A DNA stretch of 64,000 nt from Butyrivibrio sp. WCD3002 (lineage in GTDB: Bacteria > Bacillota > Clostridia > Lachnospirales > Lachnospiraceae). The position numbers and the translations under genes were made by a program. The stretch covers positions 186,001 through 250,000 of the forward strand of contig NZ_AUJO01000003.1 in assembly GCF_000424265.1 (NCBI RefSeq), in the 5' to 3' direction. A model generated the notes under the pieces. The model was not told the origin of the DNA, made no database searches, and saw only the letters and a list, made by a program, of their open reading frames with translations. Of the stretch, positions 38,120 through 45,151 are shown in pieces. The number at the start of each line of letters is the position of its first letter. Position 1 is the stretch's first letter.

Positions 38120-38311
38120 CTAAATGCCCAAGATCTCACTGAAACCGGTCTGACCAAGAATGTCGGATACAAGATCGTTCACACCTATGAGGCTGACTCC
38201 TTCTTTGCAACCCTTCTTCATGATCACCAGAACCCGCAGTCCGGCAGAGGAAATGTAATCCAGGGCATGGCAGTCAATCTGCACTTTTCTGATGACATCG
38301 GATGCACTACC
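38120..38311 (-). pseudogene. C-terminal fragment of a STAS-domain protein
   Basis: The minus strand encodes VQIDCHALDYISSAGLRVLV and VNDLVSDILGQTGFSEILGI followed by a stop. This is the second half of an anti-sigma-factor antagonist (STAS) domain; DxxxLxYISSAGLRVL is its hallmark, but the usual phospho-acceptor Ser pair is seen only in the YISSAG motif. Upstream the frame is closed by a TGA at 38312-38314 and no matching N-terminal half is found, so it is a remnant. The open frame on the opposite strand here is a shadow. Confidence 0.8.
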
Positions 38312-38423
38312 TCAGCGCCCATGATTCTTCCCAACCTTTCTGCGGATACTTTTACCCCTCTGCAAACCCCAATTGTCGGTCTCATTTATAATAAAATTAT
38401 AACAGAAAATTCTTCTGGTTAAG

Positions 38424-38455
38424 AAAAGACCAGATCATCTGACCTGGTCTTTTTG
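38424..38455. terminator. Terminator-like hairpin
   Basis: AAAAGACCAG and CTGGTCTTTT flank a short loop and are followed by T-rich sequence. Nearly the same hairpin arm recurs next to the tRNA-Leu gene at 39360-39392. Confidence 0.65.
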
Positions 38456-38477
38456 TTCTTGAACTTCAATTAGATTA

Positions 38478-38673
38478 TCAACCGTAAATTTTCTTCATTC
38501 CTGCGTTAAAAGCTTTAACTGTTTTACCTGCTCGTTTTGCAGATTCCTTCACATCAAGAACTCCATCATGGATCAGATAATAGCTCAATTCTGCCTTTCT
38601 CAATGCCCTGTTCCATCCCTTTTTCTATGCCTTTTTCCTCTATCTCATCAAGAACCGTACACATATTAACACG
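38478..38673 (-). pseudogene. Remnant of an Rpn/PD-(D/E)XK transposase-like gene
   Basis: On the minus strand the C-terminal part RVNMCTVLDEIEEKGIEKG, MEQGIEKG is followed, after a frameshift near 38585, by YYLIHDGVLDVKESAKRAGK and a stop at 38478. The EKGxEKGxEQG repeat followed by a short helical tail is typical of Rpn-family (PD-(D/E)XK) recombination-associated proteins, abundant in Lachnospiraceae. The nuclease domain is missing. Confidence 0.6.
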
Positions 38674-38693
38674 CTACTGTTCTTTTGAAGACC

Positions 38694-38973
38694 CGCGCCA
38701 CTATTTTGAGTAATATGCTTATTTTCTCTGCGCAGACCTTATGGTGAGAATCTCTCTAAAGTCGCTCAAATGGACTTTACGCCTCTATTTTAGGGGAATT
38801 TGCGATTTTCTCTGCTCAAAATCCGGTTTTATAGCATTTCAGAAAAATGCCGCGCCTCTATTTTGGCGATAATTGCGTTTTCCTCTGCGCAAAAAGGATT
38901 TGTCATACTTTTCAATGTTTGTCCGCACCTCTATTTTGATCAAAATCAACATTTTCTCTGCGCGAAAAGAATT
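38694..38973. repeat. Four-unit intergenic repeat array
   Basis: Four imperfect units at about 38694, 38781, 38852 and 38924 (spacing 84, 73 and 73 bp). Each has CTCTATTTT near its start, or a close variant, and TTTTCTCTGCGC about 20 nt later; the pair reads almost as a mirror repeat (CTCT-A-TTTT, then TTTT-CTCT). There are no open frames of note. Between 38974 and 39093 I see nothing further. Confidence 0.65.
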
Positions 38974-39093
38974 AGAAATAGGAATAGATAGTTTGTATTA
39001 TTTCCGAAAATAAGGTGATTACATAAGAGATCGGCAGCTTCTGGTTAGCTGAGCAGAAACATTTTTGAAAAAAGAGAATAAGACATTTCAAGT

Positions 39094-39213
39094 GCGGAAG
39101 ATGGGGCGCTGCGTGCCAGTGGCACGCGTTTAGCGCCGACCGAGGCGTGTCCCCACACGCCGAGACCTTGAACCCTACTTGCGAAGCAAGTTGGTCCAAG
39201 TATACCCTTCCAC
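39094..39213 (-). repeat. Cloverleaf-like repeat, copy A2
   Basis: A 120-bp element read on the minus strand. Ends GTGGAAG and CTTCCGC pair. Inside are arm 1 (CTTGGACC with GGGTTCAAG, plus ACTTGC-TTC-GCAAGT), arm 2 (GGCGTGT-GGGG-ACACGCC), the sequence CGGTCG, and arm 3 (GCGC outer, GCGTGCC-ACT-GGCACGC inner), followed by CCCAT. Same architecture as copies A1 (39218-39354) and B1 (46609-46701). The outer stem sequence equals the acceptor stem of the adjacent tRNA-Leu. It could act as RNA or as DNA; no protein is encoded. Confidence 0.7.
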
Positions 39214-39217
39214 AAGT

Positions 39218-39354
39218 GCGGAAGATGGGGTGAGCCGGAGAAAGAAAAAGGTCCAGTGGACCTTTTTCCCGGCGAACTGACCGACGCAGGCGCCCCGCGC
39301 CGAGGAGATTGAACCCAGCTTGCGCAGCAAGCTGGGTTCAAGGCCCCCTTCCGC
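39218..39354 (-). repeat. Cloverleaf-like repeat, copy A1
   Basis: A 137-bp element read on the minus strand, tandem with A2 (4-nt spacer). Outer stem GCGGAAG/CTTCCGC. Arm 1 is a perfect 15-bp stem (arms begin TTGAACCCAGC and end GCTGGGTTCAA), arm 2 is GGCGC-GGG-GCGCC, then CGGTCAG. Arm 3 has outer GCCGG/CCGGC and an inner stem GAAAAAGGTCC-ACT-GGACCTTTTTC, followed by CCCAT. Stem sequences differ from the other copies but pairing is kept. Confidence 0.7.
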
Positions 39355-39398
39355 ACGAACGAAAAAGACCAGGTCATTCGACCTGGTCTTTTCATTCG
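39355..39398 (-). terminator. Long hairpin downstream of tRNA-Leu
   Basis: About 19 bp of nearly perfect pairing (GAAAAGACCAGGTC with GACCTGGTCTTTT, 4-nt loop) directly after the tRNA 3' end on the minus strand. The pairing extends outward into the tRNA acceptor sequence (CTTCCGCA) on one side and the GCGGAAG of repeat A1 on the other. It can act as a terminator. Confidence 0.75.
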
Positions 39399-39482
39399 TG
39401 CGGAAGAAGGGACTTGAACCCTCACGATGTAGCCATCACAAGATCCTTAGTCTTGCTCGTCTGCCAATTCCGACACTTCCGC
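39399..39482 (-). tRNA. tRNA-Leu (anticodon AAG)
   Basis: An 84-nt class II tRNA: acceptor GCGGAAG/CTTCCGC plus A73, long variable arm, T-arm GGGTTCAAGTCCC, anticodon stem CAAGA/TCTTG around the loop CTAAGGA. With T33 in place, positions 34-36 are AAG, which reads Leu CUN codons, probably with inosine at 34. CCA is not encoded. Its promoter (TTGACT at 39549-39554, TATTAT at 39527-39532) lies within the 89-bp repeat flanking the insertion sequence. Two bases differ from the copy at 46473. Confidence 0.93.
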
Positions 39483-39523
39483 ATCTATCAAGTTTTCGCT
39501 GCCGCTGTATCAGCGACAGCTTC

Positions 39524-39612
39524 TATATAATATCAAATTCACAGAAATAGTCAACCCCTTTTTTCAAAAATCGTTAATTTATTTATTTCTGCACGATATT
39601 TGATAAAATCTC
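39524..39612. repeat. Left 89-bp direct repeat flanking the IS (target duplication)
   Basis: Identical base for base to 41798-41886, with different sequence on both outer sides. It contains the tRNA-Leu promoter read leftward. Position immediately outside the IS inverted repeat marks it as a target-site duplication. Confidence 0.9.
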
Positions 39613-39739
39613 GGAAGTTTGACACCCAAAATCCTTGAAACCCAGTAATGGGTTATTTTTTTGCGCAAATTTCAAAATCTTGTATACCGTAATGCCGTAT
39701 TGTGGTATAATAGAACTAGATATTGGGGAGGGTCTTAAG

Positions 39740-41473
39740 GTGAGATTAAACAAAGTCAAATCTAAAAATGCTGTTTCTTATTACATCATCAGATCGGTCA
39801 GAAGGGACGGTAAGAACTCATCAGAAATAGTCAAAAAGCTTGGCACTGAAAAATCCATCAGAGAAACATACGGCGTGGATGATGTAGATGCATGGGCTAA
39901 AGAGCAGCTTCGCATCATGAATGAAGAAGAGGCTGCTTCTGACCACAAAGTGTTGATTCCACTATCCACTGACAGGATTGTAGACACAGATGTACGGCTC
40001 TCATTCAATGCCGGTTACCTCTTCTTGCAGCAGATATATTATCAGCTTGGTCTTCCTTCCATCTGCAGGAAGATAAAGAAAGAGAATTCTTTCGAGTATG
40101 ATCTCGATAACATACTCTCAAGACTTGTTTATGGAAGAATACTCTTCCCATCATCAAAGCTCTCCTGCTTTGAGCAGTCTGAGAAACTCATAGAGGAGCC
40201 TCAGTTTGACCTCCACCAGGTTTATCGTGCCCTTACCACGCTTTCTGAAAACTCAGACATGATACAGGCAGAGCTTTACAAACGTTCTAAGAAACTTGTA
40301 AAAAGAAATACCGGTGTCCTCTTCTATGACTGCACGAACTACTTCTTTGAAATGGAGCATGAAGGTGGATTGAAGCAGTATGGTCCCAGCAAAGAACACC
40401 GCCCCAATCCCATAGTACAGATGGGTCTTTTTATGGATAAGTCAGGGATACCACTTGCATTCTGTATCAATCCCGGCAACCAGAATGAGCAGTTATCTCT
40501 AAAGCCTTTGGAGCAGCAGATTATGCGGGACTTTGAACTCTCAAAATTCATCGTATGTACCGATGCAGGACTTTCTTCTGATGCAAACAGAAAGTTCAAC
40601 AACTATGGTGAAAGAAGCTTCATAACCACCCAGTCGATAAAAAAACTCAAATCAGAACTGAAAGACTGGTGCCTTGATCCCACGGGATGGATGCTTGAAG
40701 ACAGCAATAAAAAGCACGATATATCAGAGCTTGAAAACACTCCCGAGAACAGAAAAAAGATCTTCTATAAGCAGAAGCTGATCGAAGGATATGATGAAGA
40801 ACGAGACATAACTTTCGACCAGACAATCATTGTGACCTATTCTCTTAAATACAAGGAGTATCAGCAGACTGTAAGAAACCGCCAGATAGAAAGAGCAAAA
40901 AAGCTTATTGAAAAGCCATCTTCAGCTGATAAGCGCTCACAGAATGATGCAAAGAGATTCATAAAGAAGACTCCATTTACAAACGACGGAGAGATCGCAA
41001 GCAGGGCAATGTATGAGCTTGACGAAACAGCCATCGCTGAGGAATCAAGGTACGACGGTTTCTATGCCGTATGCACCAACCTTGATGATGATCCTGCTGA
41101 CATAGCAAAGATAAACCATGACAGATGGGAAATCGAGGAGTCATTCAGGATAATGAAATCCGAGTTTGAAGCAAGACCTGTATACCTACAGCGAGACGAC
41201 AGGATTGAAGCTCACTTCCTCACATGCTTTATTGCTCTTATGATCTACAGAATACTGGAAAAGAAACTCGGAGATAGATACACCTGTGAAGAGATAATAA
41301 AAACTCTCAGAGAAATGGATATGAGAAAAGTTGGAGAACACGGATATATCCCAAGCTATACAAGAACACAGGTGACAGACTCACTACATGAAAATGCAGG
41401 GTTCAGAACTGACTATGAACTGATAACACCTAAGTCAATGGCAGGAATAATCAGAAGAACAAAAGGGTTATGA
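39740..41473 (+). CDS. IS1634-family DDE transposase
   Basis: A 577-aa transposase that starts at GTG 39740 after GGGGAGGG; starting further upstream would add residues from the IS terminal region. DDE residues are visible in the usual contexts: VLFYDCTNYFFE, VCTDAGLSSD and DRWEIEESFRIMKSEFEARP. The length and motifs fit the IS1634 branch of the IS4 superfamily. The frame is intact, so the element may still be active. Confidence 0.93.
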   Translation: MRLNKVKSKNAVSYYIIRSVRRDGKNSSEIVKKLGTEKSIRETYGVDDVDAWAKEQLRIMNEEEAASDHKVLIPLSTDRIVDTDVRLSFNAGYLFLQQIYYQLGLPSICRKIKKENSFEYDLDNILSRLVYGRILFPSSKLSCFEQSEKLIEEPQFDLHQVYRALTTLSENSDMIQAELYKRSKKLVKRNTGVLFYDCTNYFFEMEHEGGLKQYGPSKEHRPNPIVQMGLFMDKSGIPLAFCINPGNQNEQLSLKPLEQQIMRDFELSKFIVCTDAGLSSDANRKFNNYGERSFITTQSIKKLKSELKDWCLDPTGWMLEDSNKKHDISELENTPENRKKIFYKQKLIEGYDEERDITFDQTIIVTYSLKYKEYQQTVRNRQIERAKKLIEKPSSADKRSQNDAKRFIKKTPFTNDGEIASRAMYELDETAIAEESRYDGFYAVCTNLDDDPADIAKINHDRWEIEESFRIMKSEFEARPVYLQRDDRIEAHFLTCFIALMIYRILEKKLGDRYTCEEIIKTLREMDMRKVGEHGYIPSYTRTQVTDSLHENAGFRTDYELITPKSMAGIIRRTKGL

Positions 41474-41500
41474 CGGGTGGTCCGCCTGTCGGACACCCTT

Positions 41501-41630
41501 AGTTCATATCCGCTTGTCAAACAGTCCTCATGAGTCATATATCTGTCAAGGCCGTAGCCGCACAGCGGTGTTTCGCAGCCTTGACAGATATATGGCTCAT
41601 GATAAAAAGGTAATCAAGCGGATATGAACT
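41501..41630. repeat. Long interrupted palindrome inside the IS
   Basis: Outer arms AGTTCATATCCGCTTG (41501-41516) and its complement (41615-41630) enclose 24-nt inner arms (41529-41552 and 41578-41601) with one mismatch, and a 25-nt tip that contains CCGC-ACA-GCGG. Upstream, GGTG and TCCG also pair with CGGA and CACC (41477-41498). It lies between the transposase stop and the right end. Confidence 0.85.
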
Positions 41631-41740
41631 TAGGCCTGGCATAGATGCCCGGCTGCAACGTAGATTCAGAGGCTTGCCGGAGGCAAGGCTTCCTTTTCTA
41701 ACAAGTTTACGCAGCATTACGCTTTTCACGAGATAAAAGC

Positions 41741-41782
41741 AAAGCCGTAACCCCAGGTGTATACTGGGATTGCGGCTTTTTA
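41741..41782 (+). terminator. Terminator at the IS right end
   Basis: AAAGCCGTAACCCCAG pairs imperfectly with CTGGGATTGCGGCTTT around a short loop and is followed by T. It ends transposase transcription. Confidence 0.8.
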
Positions 41783-41797
41783 GGTGTCAAAGATGGG

Positions 41798-41886
41798 TAT
41801 ATAATATCAAATTCACAGAAATAGTCAACCCCTTTTTTCAAAAATCGTTAATTTATTTATTTCTGCACGATATTTGATAAAATCTC
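41798..41886. repeat. Right 89-bp direct repeat flanking the IS
   Basis: Perfect copy of 39524-39612. Its last base pairs form part of the symporter stop codon (TGA at 41885-41887), so the original tRNA promoter lay directly behind that gene. This copy now points a promoter into the IS. Confidence 0.9.
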
Positions 41887-43369
41887 AACTTGCTATTTCC
41901 TTTTCATGGAGCTCCTGAATGTCCTCCATTGCTGAAAGCATAGGCTTTACATCCTTACCCTTGATCTTTCTGTCCACATAGTTCTGAGTTATTTTCATAA
42001 CTGTTCCGCTAAGTGCAATTACACCGATAAGGTTGGGAATCGCCATCATTCCATTAAATGTATCTGACAGATCCCATGCCAGTGACAAATCCATGGTAGC
42101 ACCAACAAAGATAAATACCACGAACACTACCTGATAGAACTTGATTGCCTTTGTACCAAAGAGATACTCAAAGCCCTTACTTCCATACTGGCTCCAGCCA
42201 AGTACTGTTGAGAAAGCAAAGAACAAAATTGCTATAGCGATAAATGCAGAACCTGCTTTTCCAAAAATAGTTGAAAATGCCTCAGCTACAAGAGCTGTAG
42301 AAACCTGATCGGAAAGAACAGTTCCTGTCTCAAGATCAACAAGTCCGCTTGAAAGAACTGCAAAAGCAGTAAGTGTACAAACGATGATTGTATCAGCAAA
42401 TACTTCAAATATTCCCCACATACCCTGAATTACAGGCTCGCGAACATTTGAACTGGAATGAACCATAACTGAAGAACCAAGACCTGCCTCATTTGAGAAC
42501 ACGCCTCTCTTCATGCCCCACTGCAGTGCATATGCGATTCCGCTACCTACGATACCGCCACCTACAGCTTTAAGTCCGAATGCACCTTTAATTATTGAAG
42601 TAAATACTGCGCCAACCTGATTTATATTTGCAAAGAAAACAATAAGTGCTCCTACAAGATATATAACAGCCATGAAGGGAACAAGTCTCTCAGTAACAGC
42701 AGCGATTCTTTTAAGACCACCAACGATTACAAGACCTGCAATTATCATAAGGAATAATCCGGATGCCACAAAAGGAACCCCAAATGCAGAGTTCATGTTT
42801 ACAGCAATTGAATTGATCTGGCTCATGTTTCCGATACCAAATGAAGCAAGAACGCAGAATACGCTGAAAAGAACAGCAAGTATAGCACCAATCTGCTTGC
42901 AGCCCTTCTTAGCTCCAAGACCATCTTTTAAGTAGTACATGGCACCGCCGCACCACTCATTTCTCTCATTTCTTCTGCGGTAATAGATACCAAGAACGTT
43001 CTCTGAAAAGTTGGTCATCATTCCGAAAAATGCAACGATCCACATCCAGAAAATAGCTCCCGGGCCACCAGCCACGATAGCTGCTGCCACACCTGCGATA
43101 TTACCTGTTCCGATGGTAGCTGCAAGAGCAGTACAAAGACTCTGGAACTGGCTTATCTGAGTATCCTCTTTTCCGGTATGAGCCGTGACATGCTTATCCT
43201 TGAAAATACCACCGATGGTGTTTTTAACCCAGTGTTTAAAATGAGTTACCTGAAAAAGCTTGGTAAGCGCAGTCATCAAAATGCCCGTTCCTACAAGGAG
43301 TATGAGCATCGGCAATCCCCACACAAAACCATTCACCGCATTGTTGACGTTTTCTACTGTTTGAACCAT
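41885..43369 (-). CDS. Alanine/glycine:sodium symporter (AGCS family)
   Basis: A 494-aa membrane protein with about ten helices and AGCS signatures: GTGNIAGVAAAIVAGGPGAIFWMW is recognisable in parts (GTGNIAGVA, GPGAIFWMW) and NEAGLGS. It imports alanine or glycine with Na+. The start at 43369 follows GGAGGATT; the longer frame has no such site. Promoter TTGTGC (43434-43439), 17 nt, TATAAT (43411-43416). The stop codon is at the edge of the IS target duplication and was preserved by it. Confidence 0.93.
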   Translation of the reverse strand: MVQTVENVNNAVNGFVWGLPMLILLVGTGILMTALTKLFQVTHFKHWVKNTIGGIFKDKHVTAHTGKEDTQISQFQSLCTALAATIGTGNIAGVAAAIVAGGPGAIFWMWIVAFFGMMTNFSENVLGIYYRRRNERNEWCGGAMYYLKDGLGAKKGCKQIGAILAVLFSVFCVLASFGIGNMSQINSIAVNMNSAFGVPFVASGLFLMIIAGLVIVGGLKRIAAVTERLVPFMAVIYLVGALIVFFANINQVGAVFTSIIKGAFGLKAVGGGIVGSGIAYALQWGMKRGVFSNEAGLGSSVMVHSSSNVREPVIQGMWGIFEVFADTIIVCTLTAFAVLSSGLVDLETGTVLSDQVSTALVAEAFSTIFGKAGSAFIAIAILFFAFSTVLGWSQYGSKGFEYLFGTKAIKFYQVVFVVFIFVGATMDLSLAWDLSDTFNGMMAIPNLIGVIALSGTVMKITQNYVDRKIKGKDVKPMLSAMEDIQELHEKEIAS

Positions 43370-43410
43370 AGAATCCTCCCCTTCCTGACACAAAAAACAA
43401 ATTTTTAGAA

Positions 43411-43439
43411 ATTATACATGAAATTACCCTGTGGCACAA
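43411..43439 (-). promoter_or_regulatory. Symporter promoter
   Basis: TTGTGC and a perfect TATAAT with a 17-nt spacer on the minus strand, about 42 nt upstream of the start codon. Confidence 0.7.
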
Positions 43440-43494
43440 TAAAAAATATTCAAAAATAGTATTTTTATTCATTTTTTATGCACTGATTTGCATA

Positions 43495-43547
43495 AATAAA
43501 AAAACTGTCCACAATGATAGTATTCATGCACCCTTGCAGACAGTTTT
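43495..43547 (-). terminator. Terminator after the LexA-like small gene
   Basis: AAAACTGTC (43501-43509) pairs with GACAGTTTT (43539-43547), and a T-run follows on the minus strand. Confidence 0.7.
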
Positions 43548-43581
43548 ATATTTACATTATTTAGTTTTCAAAATGAATAAA

Positions 43582-43803
43582 TTACCGCTCAGCCTTCATA
43601 GGGAGTAACTGCAGGTCTCTTGTGCCAAAATACATGCTGTTTCTGATCATCCCTATTCTGTACAGGCTGATTACATAATACAGCGATTTTGTCACATTGA
43701 CAAATCCAAATACTTCAACGAGTTCCTCCACCGTAGGCGGGTAGCCTTTTCTTCTTGTGTAGTTCCCAACAAATTCTGCAATGTAAGTATCGCTCGTTTT
43801 CAT
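43582..43803 (-). CDS. Small winged-helix protein resembling the LexA DNA-binding domain
   Basis: A 73-aa protein: IAEFVGNYTRRKGYPPTVEE followed by LVEVFGFVNVTKSLYYVISL resembles the LexA N-terminal domain (GYPPTVREI, then recognition helix and wing), but no peptidase domain follows, so it cannot self-cleave. It may be a stand-alone DNA-binding regulator. GGAGAGG before the ATG at 43803 supports the start. The target is unknown. Confidence 0.6.
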   Translation of the reverse strand: MKTSDTYIAEFVGNYTRRKGYPPTVEELVEVFGFVNVTKSLYYVISLYRIGMIRNSMYFGTRDLQLLPMKAER

Positions 43804-43901
43804 ATGACGTCCTCTCCTTTGCAAGTCATGAAACCATCTTACATTCGAAATGTTTAAAAAATGTGAGCCAATTCTAAAAATTTTATAAACTATTATCTCT
43901 T

Positions 43902-44354
43902 CTATTTTTTCTTAAGGTTATCTGTATCTATCAGAATTGTTACCGGGCCGTCATTTACAGACTCAACCTTCATGTCGGCACCGAATTCTCCTGTCTGAAC
44001 TTCGAAGCCCTTATTCCTGCATTCTGAGACCACCAGTTCATATAATGGCTCTGAGATAGCGGGCTTTGCTGCGTCGGTGAAACCGGGTCTTCTGGAAGAA
44101 ACATCTGCATAAAGAGTGAACTGACTGACTATAAGAAGCTTTGCTCCCGCATCTGCAGGGCCGATATTCATCTTGCCGTTTTCATCCTCAAAAACACGAA
44201 GACCGCAAATACGATCCGCAACCTTTATGGCTTCTGCCTCAGTATCATCACTTCGTACACCCAAAAGAACAAGAAATCCGTTTCCGATTTCAGATACCTT
44301 TTTCCCATCTATCGTGACTGATGCTGATAAAACTCTTGTTACTACCGCTCTCAT
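43902..44354 (-). CDS. dtd: D-aminoacyl-tRNA deacylase
   Basis: A 150-aa protein of exact family length. The motifs SQFTLYAD (SQFTL) and NDGPVTILIDT (NxGPVT) form the active site that removes D-amino acids, and glycine from tRNA-Ala. It overlaps the stop of the upstream esterase gene by 4 nt (ATGA), so the two are coupled. Confidence 0.96.
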   Translation of the reverse strand: MRAVVTRVLSASVTIDGKKVSEIGNGFLVLLGVRSDDTEAEAIKVADRICGLRVFEDENGKMNIGPADAGAKLLIVSQFTLYADVSSRRPGFTDAAKPAISEPLYELVVSECRNKGFEVQTGEFGADMKVESVNDGPVTILIDTDNLKKK

Positions 44355-45103
44355 TTTGCTCCTTCCGTAAGTTCTGTTAAAAAGCTCTTAATGGCATCTG
44401 TAACTTTTTCAAGGCTGTTGTCGTAGCAATGTGTATCGCCCGGGATAAGAACCAGCTTGCAGTTTTTATAAAGCTTTGCAGCATCGATTGAATACTGTAC
44501 AGGAACTGCCTCATCCTCGTCGCCATGAACGATAAGTACAGGTCCATCATATTTTTCTATAGCTTCTTCCACATGAAGTGTCTGGGCTGCGCGTATGTAG
44601 TTTCCGCTAAGGCTCCTGCCATCCCATGAAAAGAGCTCATCCGGAATATGATCAGGATCAAAAGGCTGTCCAAGAAGGTTACCTTTTCTTGCGCCCTCAA
44701 GGATTACCAGGGCCGGTGAAAGAGGAAGAAGTGCCTTGATCTTATCTCTCTCCATTCCTGCAAGGAGCATAGCCGTAAGTCCGCCCTGAGAATGACCTGC
44801 TACATAAATATCTGTCACAAAATCCAGAGTCTTTGCATAATCCATAACTGCCATTGCATTTGTAAGCCACTTATACAGTGTATGATTTTTGAATTCGCCG
44901 TCACTGTTACCATGTCCATACATTTCAACTCTGAGGGTAGCAAAGCCAACTTCATTCATAGCTTCCTGAGCTGCTATGATATGTCTCTCCTCCATGTGGC
45001 CTGTAAAGCCGTGAATTATGATGCAAAGCGGGCATTTCTCAGCGCCGTTTTTAGGCATATCGATTTTCGCATTAAGCCTTATTCCGTCGTCAGTAATATA
45101 CAT
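44351..45103 (-). CDS. Feruloyl/cinnamoyl esterase-like alpha/beta hydrolase (Est1E type)
   Basis: A 250-aa single-domain hydrolase without signal peptide. The catalytic triad is Ser105 (GHSQGG), Asp197 (HGDEDE) and His225 (GDTHCY); IIHGFTGHMEERHI forms the oxyanion region. From memory its length, triad numbering and whole stretches (KCPLCIIIHGFTGH, GDTHCYD) match Est1E, the structurally solved feruloyl esterase of Butyrivibrio proteoclasticus. It would release ferulic acid from imported hemicellulose fragments in the cytoplasm. Coupled to dtd by a 4-nt overlap, an odd functional pair. Confidence 0.88.
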   Translation of the reverse strand: MYITDDGIRLNAKIDMPKNGAEKCPLCIIIHGFTGHMEERHIIAAQEAMNEVGFATLRVEMYGHGNSDGEFKNHTLYKWLTNAMAVMDYAKTLDFVTDIYVAGHSQGGLTAMLLAGMERDKIKALLPLSPALVILEGARKGNLLGQPFDPDHIPDELFSWDGRSLSGNYIRAAQTLHVEEAIEKYDGPVLIVHGDEDEAVPVQYSIDAAKLYKNCKLVLIPGDTHCYDNSLEKVTDAIKSFLTELTEGAK

Positions 45104-45151
45104 TTTCTGTCTCCTCCGTTTTAGTAAATTATTATCATGTGTATTTATAGC

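Larger units (their letters stand above)
39613..41797 (+). mobile_element. IS1634-family insertion sequence
   Basis: An element of about 2185 bp. Imperfect terminal inverted repeats share TTTGACACC, AAAA and CCCAGTA (left end at 39613-39645, right end reversed from 41797). It holds one transposase gene, an internal extended -10 promoter (TATAAT at 39706-39711), a long palindrome behind the gene (41501-41630) and a terminator (41741-41782). It is flanked by perfect 89-bp direct repeats. From memory, IS1634 and IS1549 of this family are noted for unusually long, variable target duplications. Confidence 0.88.

Noticed and set aside
38111..38422. Plus-strand frame of 103 codons
   Set aside because: The opposite strand encodes a clear STAS C-terminal motif ending in a stop; the plus frame matches nothing and lacks a ribosome-binding site.
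39094..39354. Degenerate tRNA-Leu genes
   Set aside because: The outer stem and GGTTCAA look like a tRNA, but there is no proper D-arm, anticodon arm or conserved D-loop, and the arms are ordered differently; I treat them as a separate repeat family.
39524..41886. Integrated element bounded by att sites (the 89-bp repeats)
   Set aside because: There is no integrase, and the repeats directly abut the IS terminal inverted repeats; a long target duplication explains them better.
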